Below, piece by piece: positions 51,608 to 59,697 of a DNA stretch of 64,000 nucleotides. A program made the position numbers and the translations under genes. Numbering within the stretch: the stretch's first letter is position 1; each line of letters opens with the position of its first letter. The notes under the pieces are model-generated. The model made no database searches. It was given only the letters and a program-made list of their open reading frames with translations, and was not told the DNA's origin. Source of the stretch: JACVRN01 sp036403815 (GTDB lineage: Bacteria; Acidobacteriota; Blastocatellia; Pyrinomonadales; Pyrinomonadaceae); the NCBI GenBank assembly GCA_036403815.1, contig DASWQH010000036.1, forward strand, positions 62,001-126,000, in the 5' to 3' direction.

Positions 51608-52645
51608 GTGGCTGCCGAGCCGCACGGCTTCGAACTCGCCGGGAGAGCGCTTCTTATGAGTGACACGATTAAAGAGCAAGAGTTAACGTTTCGTGGGCGC
51701 TACCTGCAATGGCAGCGTATAGCAGAATACGTTATCGTCGTTGCCATCATTCTGGAATCGGTTGTCTTTGCTATCATCGCGCCGCAGTTCTTCTCCGTTC
51801 CGAACCTCATTAACGTCGCGCTCAGTATTGCCATCACTGGAATTCTTGCGGTCGGCATGACAGCCGTGATTTTGACAGGCGGCATAGACCTGTCTGTAGG
51901 GTCTGTGGCTGCCCTGGCCGGTGTGGTCGCTGCTATCATTGCCAGTTCCGGCGGCTCTGTATTTCTCGCCACACTTGCTGCACTCGGAGTAGGTCTTGCA
52001 GTTGGCCTCTTTAACGGCGTGACGATTGCGCAGTTTCGCGTGCCTCCCTTCGTGACTACGCTGGCGATGCTGACCATCTGTCGCGGGCTGGCATTTATCA
52101 TCACGGGCGGACGCTCAATCGGTAATCTTCCGGCGAGCTTTGGCTTCCTGGGCAGAGAGCGCATCCTGGGTGTGCCTGTTCCGGTGCTTTTGATGCTCGT
52201 GGTGTTTGCGGGCGGCTGGTTTGTCTTAAAGCGTATGACGCTGGGGCGCTACATCTACGCTGTGGGCGGCAATCGCGAAGCGGCTTATCTTGCAGGCGTC
52301 AATACTAAAGGCGTGGTGTTGCTGGTCTATGTATTGAACGGGCTGCTGGTCGGATTAGCCGGGTTGGTATTGGCCTCTAGATTAGGCGCGGGCGTGCCGA
52401 ACGCAGGCTTGCAGTATGAGTTGGATGTGATTGCGGCGGTCGTCGTCGGCGGTACATCCCTGATGGGCGGGCGAGGCAGTGTCATAGGAACATTCTGGGG
52501 CGCAGTCTTTATTGGCATCCTGAATAACGGATTGAATCTGGCAGGCATAGACCCCTACATGCAGAAGATCGCGCTCGGTTTGGTGATACTGCTGGCCGTG
52601 CTCGCCGACCAACTGAATAAATCTCAAGGCGAGATTAAAGCCTGA
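51608..52645 (+). CDS. Sugar ABC transporter permease (RbsC-like)
   Basis: A 345-residue membrane protein with eight to ten helices. It shows the family segments LINVALSIAITGILAVGMTA and VILTGGIDLSVGSVAALAG, and later GNREAAYLAGVNTKGV, the EAA-like loop that contacts the ATPase. GTG at 51608 has AGGGGAG 9 nt upstream; the ATG at 51656 is an alternative. It should work with the binding protein just upstream. No ATP-binding subunit gene is in the window, so it must borrow an ATPase encoded elsewhere. Confidence 0.88.
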   Translation: MAAEPHGFELAGRALLMSDTIKEQELTFRGRYLQWQRIAEYVIVVAIILESVVFAIIAPQFFSVPNLINVALSIAITGILAVGMTAVILTGGIDLSVGSVAALAGVVAAIIASSGGSVFLATLAALGVGLAVGLFNGVTIAQFRVPPFVTTLAMLTICRGLAFIITGGRSIGNLPASFGFLGRERILGVPVPVLLMLVVFAGGWFVLKRMTLGRYIYAVGGNREAAYLAGVNTKGVVLLVYVLNGLLVGLAGLVLASRLGAGVPNAGLQYELDVIAAVVVGGTSLMGGRGSVIGTFWGAVFIGILNNGLNLAGIDPYMQKIALGLVILLAVLADQLNKSQGEIKA

Positions 52646-52695
52646 CGTGAAGCACGACGCGAATCGCAGTGTCTACCTGAGAAAGAAGTAACGAG

Positions 52696-52779
52696 CCACT
52701 AAATCACACGAAGCAGCACAAAGAAGAAAGCACAAAATAACTTCGCCTGCGGTTCGTGCTGCTTCGTGTGATTTAGTGG
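52696..52779. repeat. Inverted repeat with 24-bp arms
   Basis: CCACTAAATCACACGAAGCA and four further bases (52696-52719) pair perfectly with 52756-52779 across a 36-nt spacer. It is a REP-like repeat of the 'cacgaag' kind seen in many environmental bacteria. It sits between the permease stop and the DUF4965 gene and may weaken read-through. Confidence 0.75.
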
Positions 52780-52815
52780 TTAAACCTCTTCTCTTTCCCT
52801 TGAGAAGCTTCCAAG

Positions 52816-54936
52816 ATGATAAATCTGATTTACTCGAAGGCTAAGACTGTGACGACAGTCTGCCTTCTGTTGCTGCTTACCGTCTCTGCTTACGCGCAGC
52901 AGTCCACTTCTTCTGGTCTGCGCCCGCCCGCCGTTCCGCTCATCACGCACGACCCGTATTTCAGCGTCTGGTCTATGACTGACAATCTGGCGGATGATCG
53001 CACCAAACACTGGACGGGCGCATTCAACGGCATGGTCGGGCTGGTGCGGATTGACGGAAAGCCGTATCGCTTCATGGGGCAATCTTACAGTCCACTGCCT
53101 GCGCCGATGCGACAGGTCGGTTTGGAAGTGTTGCCGACGCGAACCATCTATCAATTCGAGGCAGATGGCGTACATCTCACGCTTACCTTTATGAGTCCGC
53201 TTCTGGCTGACGACTTGGAGACAATGGCGCGCCCAGTTACCTATGTGACATGGGACGTGCGAGCCGTGGACGGCCAGACTCATCAGGTCTCGCTCTACTT
53301 CGACACGACCGCAGAGTTTGTCGTCAACACACCATCTCAAAAAGTCATCTGGTCAAGACCGAAGGTCTCCGATTTACGTGTCATGACCTTTGGCTCTCAG
53401 GAGCAGCGCATCCTCGAACAGTCCGGCGACGACCTGCGTATAGACTGGGGCTACCTTCATCTGGTCGTCCCTCAAATGAGCGCCTCGACGGATGCAATCG
53501 CGTGGAATCGTGTCACGCGAAATAGTTTCACTGCCACGGGGACGTTGCCGGATTCCGATGACCTACAAATGCCGCGCCCTGCGAAAGACCAGTTGCCGGT
53601 TCTGGCAACTGCTTTTGATTTAGGACGCGTCGGGGCAAACGCAGTTTCGCGTCACCTCATGCTCGCTTACGACGATATATTCTCGGTAGAGTATTTCAAC
53701 CGTAGACTACGGCCTTACTGGCGGCGCGGAAATGTGGAGGCGGACGCGCTCTTAAAATCTGCGGCGCGTGATTACGAGATTCTAAAAAAGCGTTGCGAAG
53801 CTTTCGACGCAGAGTTGATGGACGACTTAAGACGTGTCGGAGGCGAAGAGTATGCGCGCATCGCCGCGCTCTCGTACAGGCAGACGATTGCCGCGCATAA
53901 GCTCGCGGCGGATTGGGACGGCCAGCCGCTCTATTTCTCCAAGGAAAATTTCAGCAACGGCTCCATAGGCACAGTTGACGTGACCTATCCTTCGTCCCCC
54001 TTCTTCCTTCTCTTTAACCCGCAACTCCTGAAAGCGCAGATCAAGCCGATACTTGATTACGCCAGTAGCCCTCGCTGGCGGTTTCCCTTCGCGCCGCATG
54101 ACCTCGGCACATACCCGCTCGCCAACGGTCAAACCTACGGCGGTCGCGAAACTTCGGAAGAAGATCAGATGCCTGTAGAAGAGAGCGGCGACATCCTACT
54201 GATGGTCGCAGCGCTCGCCCGTGCGGAGGGTAACACCGGCTTCGCGGAAAAATACTGGCCGCTCCTGACACGCTGGGCTGAGTACCTGCGCGACAAGGGG
54301 ATGGATCCCGAAAATCAGTTGAGTACGGATGACTTCGCTGGGCACCTGGCGCATAACACAAACCTTTCGCTAAAGGCCATCCTGGCTCTGGGCGCTTATG
54401 CGCAGTTGTGTGAGAAGACAGGGAAGAGAAGCGATGCGGCCAACTACCGGCGACTTGTTAAGGGCATAGTGGAAAAGTGGATCAAGATGGCAGACGATGG
54501 CGACCATTATCGTCTGGCTTTCGACAAGGCCGGAACATGGAGCCAGAAGTATAATCTTGTGTGGGACAAGCTGCTGGGGCTAAATCTTTTTCCTACGGAG
54601 GTCGCCCGCCGTGAAATCAATTTCTATAAAGGCAAGCAGAACCAATTCGGCCTGCCCCTGGATAGCCGCGAGACTTATACCAAGCTGGACTGGATTGTGT
54701 GGACTGCGACGATGACCGAAACGCCGGAAGATTTCAGAGCGTTCATCGCTCCCGTTTACCGCTTCGTCAATCAGACGCCAGACCGTGTGCCGCTCACAGA
54801 CTGGTACGGGACTGTAGATGCAAAGCAGCGCGGCTTTCAGGCGCGCTCCGTAGTCGGCGGCGTTTACATAAAGATGCTGGCTGACCCTGCCCTCTGGAAA
54901 AAGTGGAGCAGCCGTGCGCGGGCTGTCACGCGCTAG
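52816..54936 (+). CDS. Exported glutaminase A-like protein (DUF4965/DUF5127 family)
   Basis: A 706-residue protein with a signal peptide (cleavage near AYAQQ). It has the full architecture of the GtaA family. An N-terminal beta domain has PLITHDPYFSVWSMTDNLADD and HWTGAFNGMVGLVRIDGKPY. The C-terminal (alpha/alpha)-barrel domain has PLYFSKENFSNGSIGTVDVTYPSSPFF-like sequence, DLGTYPLANGQ and WGYLHL-type segments, and ends with TDWYGTVDAKQRGFQARSVVGG. Fungal members hydrolyse glutamine, but bacterial members usually sit in glycan clusters, as here, and may be glycosidases. The reaction is therefore uncertain. Confidence 0.82.
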   Translation: MINLIYSKAKTVTTVCLLLLLTVSAYAQQSTSSGLRPPAVPLITHDPYFSVWSMTDNLADDRTKHWTGAFNGMVGLVRIDGKPYRFMGQSYSPLPAPMRQVGLEVLPTRTIYQFEADGVHLTLTFMSPLLADDLETMARPVTYVTWDVRAVDGQTHQVSLYFDTTAEFVVNTPSQKVIWSRPKVSDLRVMTFGSQEQRILEQSGDDLRIDWGYLHLVVPQMSASTDAIAWNRVTRNSFTATGTLPDSDDLQMPRPAKDQLPVLATAFDLGRVGANAVSRHLMLAYDDIFSVEYFNRRLRPYWRRGNVEADALLKSAARDYEILKKRCEAFDAELMDDLRRVGGEEYARIAALSYRQTIAAHKLAADWDGQPLYFSKENFSNGSIGTVDVTYPSSPFFLLFNPQLLKAQIKPILDYASSPRWRFPFAPHDLGTYPLANGQTYGGRETSEEDQMPVEESGDILLMVAALARAEGNTGFAEKYWPLLTRWAEYLRDKGMDPENQLSTDDFAGHLAHNTNLSLKAILALGAYAQLCEKTGKRSDAANYRRLVKGIVEKWIKMADDGDHYRLAFDKAGTWSQKYNLVWDKLLGLNLFPTEVARREINFYKGKQNQFGLPLDSRETYTKLDWIVWTATMTETPEDFRAFIAPVYRFVNQTPDRVPLTDWYGTVDAKQRGFQARSVVGGVYIKMLADPALWKKWSSRARAVTR

Positions 54937-54958
54937 TTTCCGAAGACGAGAAACTATT

Positions 54959-55370
54959 AACACGAGTTCGATATAAGAAGCTGTTTGGAAAGTCCCGTAG
55001 GGACTTCTGGTAATAGCCCAGCCATTTATGGCTGGGAACCGAAGGCACAAAAAGAAGTAGAGTCCCGTAGGGACGACTGAAATCTCTTCCGGATTTCTTC
55101 AGTCGTCCCTACGGGACTCAATTTTATTTTCATAACGTATTCCCAGTGATAAAGCACTGGGCTATTCTTAATCGTCCCTACGGGACTCAAGAGGAAGCTT
55201 GATTTTTCAAACAGCTTCTAAGCATGTGCATAATGTTTTTAGCTCTGTAGGAGCCGGATGTTTATAGTCTCCGGATGATAGATAAACCTGGCTCCGCGAG
55301 GTGCTATATGTTCGCTATCAATAACATATAGCTCCTACGGAGCTAGGTTCTCTTACGTCGAACTGACTTT
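54959..55370. mobile_element. REP/MITE-like element of the ACGTGAGTTCGA family carrying a nested insertion
   Basis: The left end AACACGAGTTCGATATAAG (54959-54977) and right end CTTACGTCGAACTGACTTT (55352-55370) match the element at 47272-47488, and so does 55219-55350 (CTCTGTAGGAGC, GGATGATAG, CTCCGCGAGGTGC, CTCCTACGGAGC). Between them a different 242-bp element is inserted. The right end touches the galM stop codon. The gap holds no gene. Confidence 0.75.
54977..55218. mobile_element. Nested 242-bp element with 11-bp terminal inverted repeats and TAA duplication
   Basis: GAAGCTGTTTG at 54977-54987 is the exact complement of CAAACAGCTTC at 55208-55218. TAA flanks it on both sides (54974-54976 and 55219-55221), and the intact copy at 47284-47290 has this site once (ATATAAG). 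The inside is made of GTCCCGTAGGGAC/GTCCCTACGGGAC palindromes. No coding capacity. Confidence 0.7.
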
Positions 55371-56514
55371 ATTTAGCGGAGAATTTATAAACGGTCGTCT
55401 GCGAATATTTCTGACCCGGGCGCAGCAGAGTCGAAGGGAAATTGCGCTTGTTCGGAGAATCAGGGAAGTGCTGCGTCTCCATGCAGAACCCGTAGCGCTT
55501 CTCATAAACTTTGCCGCCTTTTCCCGTAATCGTGCCGTCCAGAAAGTTCCCCGTGTAAAACTGCATCCCCGGCTCGGTGGTATAAACTTCCATAACCCTT
55601 CCGGTCGTTCGTTCATAAACCCTTGCCGCAAGCCGGAGCGACTTTCTATTTTTATTCAGCACCCAGTTGTGGTCATAGCCGCCGCCAAAGATCAGTTGTT
55701 CATAATTCTGCCCGATTCTTGAACCGATGGTCGTAGGTATTGTGAAGTCCATAGGCGTCCCCTTCACAACGGCCAATGCTCCGGTTGGAATCAGCCCCTT
55801 ATCAACGGGTGTGAATCTATCCGCATTAATCATTACCTCGTGGCTGAGAATATCGCTCGCGCCCGCGCCTGCAAGATTAAAGTAAGAGTGGTTGGTCAGA
55901 TTAAGAACCGTCGCTTTGTCGGTCGTCGCGGAATACTCAATCTTCAACTCGTTCTGATTGGTCAGCGTGTAGATGACCGCGACGGAGAGGTTGCCGGGGT
56001 AGCCTTCTTCTCCATCCTTGCTCAGATAGGTTAGCTTCAAGGCCGCGCCGCCCCCGCGCTTAACCGTGCTGGCCTGCCACACGACCTTGTCGAAGCCGCG
56101 TATTCCGCCGTGCAGGTGATTCTCGCCGTTGTTCTGTGCGAGCTTGTATTCGACGCCATCGAGCGTGAACCTGCCCTTTGCTATACGATTGCCGTAGCGC
56201 CCAATCAGAGCGCCGAAATAAGGGCTATTGTTTTTGATATAACCATCAAGATTGTCGTAGCCCAGCACCACATCATTCAGTTTTCCGTTACGGTCTGGCA
56301 CTTTAAGAGAGACGACGATGCCGCCGTAGGTCATGATCCTTGCTTCGATTCCGCTCTGATTGGTCAGAGTGTAGAGGGTGACGGCTGTGCCATCGGGCAT
56401 TTTACCGAACGGCTCTTGTTTGATGTTCACCTGGGCCTTCGTCTCCAACGCGGCTACAGAGAAGAGAATCGTGATGACATTCAGAATGAGTGCGAGTTTT
56501 TTAGGATAACCCAT
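55369..56514 (-). CDS. galM: Aldose 1-epimerase (exported mutarotase)
   Basis: A 381-residue enzyme with an N-terminal signal peptide (cleavage near TKAQV), so it acts outside the cytoplasm. It has the family motifs YGGIVVSLKVPDRNGKLNDVVLGY-like, NRIAKGRFTLDG, NNGENHLHGG (catalytic histidine region), LTNHSYFNLAG with the second histidine, and the distal LRPGQKYSQTTVYKF. It interconverts the alpha and beta forms of galactose or glucose. It is divergent from galK, 264 bp apart. Its stop codon abuts the repeat element downstream. Confidence 0.92.
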   Translation of the reverse strand: MGYPKKLALILNVITILFSVAALETKAQVNIKQEPFGKMPDGTAVTLYTLTNQSGIEARIMTYGGIVVSLKVPDRNGKLNDVVLGYDNLDGYIKNNSPYFGALIGRYGNRIAKGRFTLDGVEYKLAQNNGENHLHGGIRGFDKVVWQASTVKRGGGAALKLTYLSKDGEEGYPGNLSVAVIYTLTNQNELKIEYSATTDKATVLNLTNHSYFNLAGAGASDILSHEVMINADRFTPVDKGLIPTGALAVVKGTPMDFTIPTTIGSRIGQNYEQLIFGGGYDHNWVLNKNRKSLRLAARVYERTTGRVMEVYTTEPGMQFYTGNFLDGTITGKGGKVYEKRYGFCMETQHFPDSPNKRNFPSTLLRPGQKYSQTTVYKFSAK

Positions 56515-56778
56515 GAAGCTCTCCTTTTAGTAGGGGTACATAAAGCGATTGACCAATTGATGGTTGGCGAAGCTCACTATAAACGGAATGCGTTTGCGAC
56601 TTCCAGTCTTTTAATTTTTGAAGGCGAGCGCCCCATTATTTATCGGTTATTAAATTCTTCTCTTGACTTTTCACCCTTAGAGTCTCTAAAAGGTAATCAA
56701 CCCTTTCTATATTTCAGTCACAAGTTCTTGACTCTTGATAATCTGCTTGCGCGATCACAGCGCAAGTGAGCTGGAGCA

Positions 56779-57942
56779 ATGGTGGAGGCAGGAAAGCTCA
56801 AAGAGAAGTTTCGCAGCTTGTACGGCGCACTAGACTTTAGCGTCTATCGTGCGCCAGGGCGCGTCAATCTAATAGGCGAGCATACGGATTACAATCTGGG
56901 CTTCGTCATGCCTGCTGCGATAGATTTTTACACCTGGGTTGCCATAGCCCCGCGAGCTGACCTGAAGATTTCTATTCACTCGGAAAATTTTGCAGAGACG
57001 ATGGAGTTTGACCTGGATGAGGCAATGCCGGAGGCGCGCGGACACTGGAGCGACTATCCACGCGGCATCGCGGTCATACTGGAACAGGCCGGATACAACC
57101 TGCGCGGTGCGAACCTGCTCGTGCGTGGTGAAGTCCCGATTGGCGCAGGTCTGAGTTCGTCGGCTGCGATAGAAGTTGCGACCGGGTACGCGCTGCTGGA
57201 TATGTCGGGCGCAACTATTGACCGCATGGAGTTGGCGAAGCTCTGCCAGCGAGCCGAAAACGAGTTTGTAGGGATGCGCTGCGGCTTGATGGATCAGTTC
57301 ATCTCCTGCTTTGGCGAAAGGGGGCGGGCGTTGATGCTCGATTGCCGCTCGCTTGAGTACAGTCGTCTGCCGCTCCCATTGGATGTCAGGCTGGTGATAG
57401 CGAATACGATGGTCAAGCACGAACTGGCCTCCAGCGAATACAACGCCCGCCGCGCAGAATGTGAAGAGGGCGTGCGCCTTCTCTCTCTCTCCCTTCCACA
57501 TGTGTACTCATTGCGCGACGTGACGCTTGCTGAACTTGAAGAGCATAGCGGCGAGCTTCCTACAGTAATCTACAAACGCTGCCACCATGTCGTCAGCGAG
57601 AACGAGCGTGTCGTTGAGGCGAAGGGAGCGCTTGAGCGCGTAGACCTCACCGCCTTCGGTCGGTTGATGGCCGAGTCGCACCAGAGCCTGCGCGACGATT
57701 ATGAAGTCAGTTGCACTGAACTCGATGTCATGGTTGAGCTGGCAAACGAAACAGAGGGCGTCTACGGCGCGAGGATGACGGGCGGCGGCTTCGGCGGTTG
57801 CACTATCAATCTGGTGCGCGCCGACGGCGTGGCATCGTTCCAAGAGAAGGTGGCCGCCGGTTATGAGAAGTCTACCGGCCTTAAACCGGAAATCTACGTT
57901 TGCTCGGCGGCTCAGGGAGTCGAACGGTTAACCGAGGAGTAA
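56779..57942 (+). CDS. galK: Galactokinase
   Basis: A 387-residue GHMP kinase that phosphorylates galactose at C1. The galactose-binding signature APGRVNLIGEHTDYNLGFV is near residue 27, the ATP-binding PIGAGLSSSAAIEVATGYAL near residue 120, and the C-terminal MTGGGFGGCTINLV near residue 335. GGAGC precedes the ATG. It is followed 15 bp later by galT, so the two form a Leloir operon. No galE is in the window. Confidence 0.95.
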   Translation: MVEAGKLKEKFRSLYGALDFSVYRAPGRVNLIGEHTDYNLGFVMPAAIDFYTWVAIAPRADLKISIHSENFAETMEFDLDEAMPEARGHWSDYPRGIAVILEQAGYNLRGANLLVRGEVPIGAGLSSSAAIEVATGYALLDMSGATIDRMELAKLCQRAENEFVGMRCGLMDQFISCFGERGRALMLDCRSLEYSRLPLPLDVRLVIANTMVKHELASSEYNARRAECEEGVRLLSLSLPHVYSLRDVTLAELEEHSGELPTVIYKRCHHVVSENERVVEAKGALERVDLTAFGRLMAESHQSLRDDYEVSCTELDVMVELANETEGVYGARMTGGGFGGCTINLVRADGVASFQEKVAAGYEKSTGLKPEIYVCSAAQGVERLTEE

Positions 57943-57957
57943 TCGAACCGAGGGGCT

Positions 57958-59019
57958 ATGCTGGATCTAAAAACTCATCCGCACTGCCGTTTTAATCCGC
58001 TCAAGCGGGAATGGGTGCTCGTCTCTCCACACCGCACGCAGCGCCCCTGGCAGGGACAAGTAGAAGAGGCGACACCCGAAAATCTGCCTGACTACGACCC
58101 GCATTGTTATCTCTGTCCGGGCAATGAGCGTGCGGCTGATGCAAAGAATCCTCTATATACAAGTACCTTCGTTTTCGATAATGATTTCCCTGCGCTCTTA
58201 CCCGACACACCGGCTGATGGTTTTAATCAGAACGGTCTGCTGATTGCGCAGGGCGAGCCTGGCGTTTGTCGTGTCGTCTGCTTCTCGCCGCGTCATAATC
58301 TGACCATCCCAAGAATGGGGCTGGATGAAATCAGACAGGTGGTTGATGTCTGGGTAGAGCAGTATGTGGAACTCGGCTCGCTTGAGTTTATTAACTCGGT
58401 GCAGATTTTTGAGAATCGAGGCGCGATGATGGGCGCAAGCAACCCGCACCCGCACGGCCAGATTTGGGCAAGCGCGAGTCTGCCCGACGAGACGACGAAA
58501 GAGTTAGCCGCATTAAGTGATTATTCGGCTTCGCGCCACTCATGTTTATTGTGCGACTATCTTGTGCTCGAAGCTGAAACTGGCGAGCGGCTGGTTTGCG
58601 AGAACGAGCAGTTTATGGCTGTAGTCCCGTTCTGGGCTGTGTGGCCTTTCGAGACTCTGATAGTTGGAAAGCGTCATGTGACAGGGCTTGACGAGTTAAG
58701 TAACGCCGAGCGCACTGCGCTGGCAGACATCTTGAAACAATTGACCACGCGATATGACAATCTCTTCAAGACTAGCTTCCCCTACACGATGGGCTTTCAC
58801 AATCGCCCGACCGACGGCCAGCCCCACAGGGAATGTCATCTGCACGCGCACTTTTATCCCCCGCTCCTGCGCTCGGCTTCTGTGAGAAAATTCATGGTCG
58901 GATTCGAGTTGTTAGGAACGCCGCAACGCGACATCACGGCAGAGGCAGCGGCCAACCGCCTGCGCGAGGTCGGAGACCAGCACGACAATGCAGAAGGCAG
59001 AAGGCAGAAGGCAGAATGA
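57958..59019 (+). CDS. galT: Galactose-1-phosphate uridylyltransferase with a repeat-derived tail
   Basis: A 353-residue enzyme that exchanges UMP between UDP-glucose and galactose 1-phosphate. The zinc-site CYLCPGNERA (near 50), the catalytic SNPHPHGQIWAS and the C-terminal HRECHLHAHFYPP are all present. The last residues (AEGRRQKAE) are encoded by the left arm of a GCAGAAG-repeat hairpin (58994-59078), so the natural C-terminus has probably been replaced or extended. This should not touch the active site. Confidence 0.95.
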   Translation: MLDLKTHPHCRFNPLKREWVLVSPHRTQRPWQGQVEEATPENLPDYDPHCYLCPGNERAADAKNPLYTSTFVFDNDFPALLPDTPADGFNQNGLLIAQGEPGVCRVVCFSPRHNLTIPRMGLDEIRQVVDVWVEQYVELGSLEFINSVQIFENRGAMMGASNPHPHGQIWASASLPDETTKELAALSDYSASRHSCLLCDYLVLEAETGERLVCENEQFMAVVPFWAVWPFETLIVGKRHVTGLDELSNAERTALADILKQLTTRYDNLFKTSFPYTMGFHNRPTDGQPHRECHLHAHFYPPLLRSASVRKFMVGFELLGTPQRDITAEAAANRLREVGDQHDNAEGRRQKAE

Positions 59020-59078
59020 TGAATTAAAGAGCATTCAACTTGAATCGCCTCTTCATTCTGCCTTCTGCCTTCTGCCTT
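58994..59078. repeat. GCAGAAG heptamer hairpin overlapping the galT 3' end
   Basis: AAGGCAGAAGGCAGAAGGCA and six further bases (58994-59019) are the exact complement of 59053-59078. Both arms are tandem copies of the heptamer GCAGAAG. The left arm is read as the last codons and stop of galT. Confidence 0.85.
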
Positions 59079-59094
59079 ATTTTACGGGGTTAAT

Positions 59095-59673
59095 ATGAAA
59101 ACAGGTTACATTGCGGAACACTTTGCCGCGCATCTGCAGGTCATAGAGCGCAGCATCCTTGCGCTGGAGGAACAGGCCGAAGAGGTTGGTCGTGTTCTGG
59201 TCAAAGCGCTCAAGGAAGGGAACAAGATAATAGCCTTCGGCAACGGCGGCAGCGCGACACAGGCGAGCCATCTGGTCGGAGAACTGTTGGGACGATTCTC
59301 TGCAACAAGGCAGCCTTTCCCTGCAATTGCGCTGGCGAGCGATGCCGGAACCGTCACCTGCATCGGCAACGACTTCGGTTACGACGTGCTCTTTGAACGA
59401 CAAGCTCAAGCCCTGGCTCAACCCGGCGATGTGGCGCTGGGGTTTACGACAAGCGGGCGTTCCGAGAATGTACGACGCGGGCTGATGAAGGCCAAAGAGC
59501 GCGGCGCTACCACGGTAGCCATCACGGGCGCGGCTGGATTAATAAATGGAACTGCCGACCATGTGATTGCTGTTCCAAGCGATGTGACCGCGCACGTGCA
59601 AGAAGTGCATCTGATGTTACTGCATGTCTGGTGTATCTACATTGATGGGATGCTGGGAGAGGTTGAATCTTAA
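59095..59673 (+). CDS. gmhA: SIS-domain sugar isomerase, GmhA-like
   Basis: A 192-residue phosphoheptose-isomerase-type protein. The substrate-binding FGNGGSATQASHLVGELLGRF (with the catalytic glutamate), the loop TTSGRSENVRRGL and the C-terminal VQEVHLMLLHVWC with the catalytic histidine are all in place. GmhA makes sedoheptulose 7-phosphate into heptose 7-phosphate for surface glycans. No other heptose gene is near, so it could act on another sugar phosphate in this catabolic setting. Confidence 0.82.
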   Translation: MKTGYIAEHFAAHLQVIERSILALEEQAEEVGRVLVKALKEGNKIIAFGNGGSATQASHLVGELLGRFSATRQPFPAIALASDAGTVTCIGNDFGYDVLFERQAQALAQPGDVALGFTTSGRSENVRRGLMKAKERGATTVAITGAAGLINGTADHVIAVPSDVTAHVQEVHLMLLHVWCIYIDGMLGEVES

Positions 59674-59697
59674 TAAGGGCTTTGGAGAGGGCGACTG

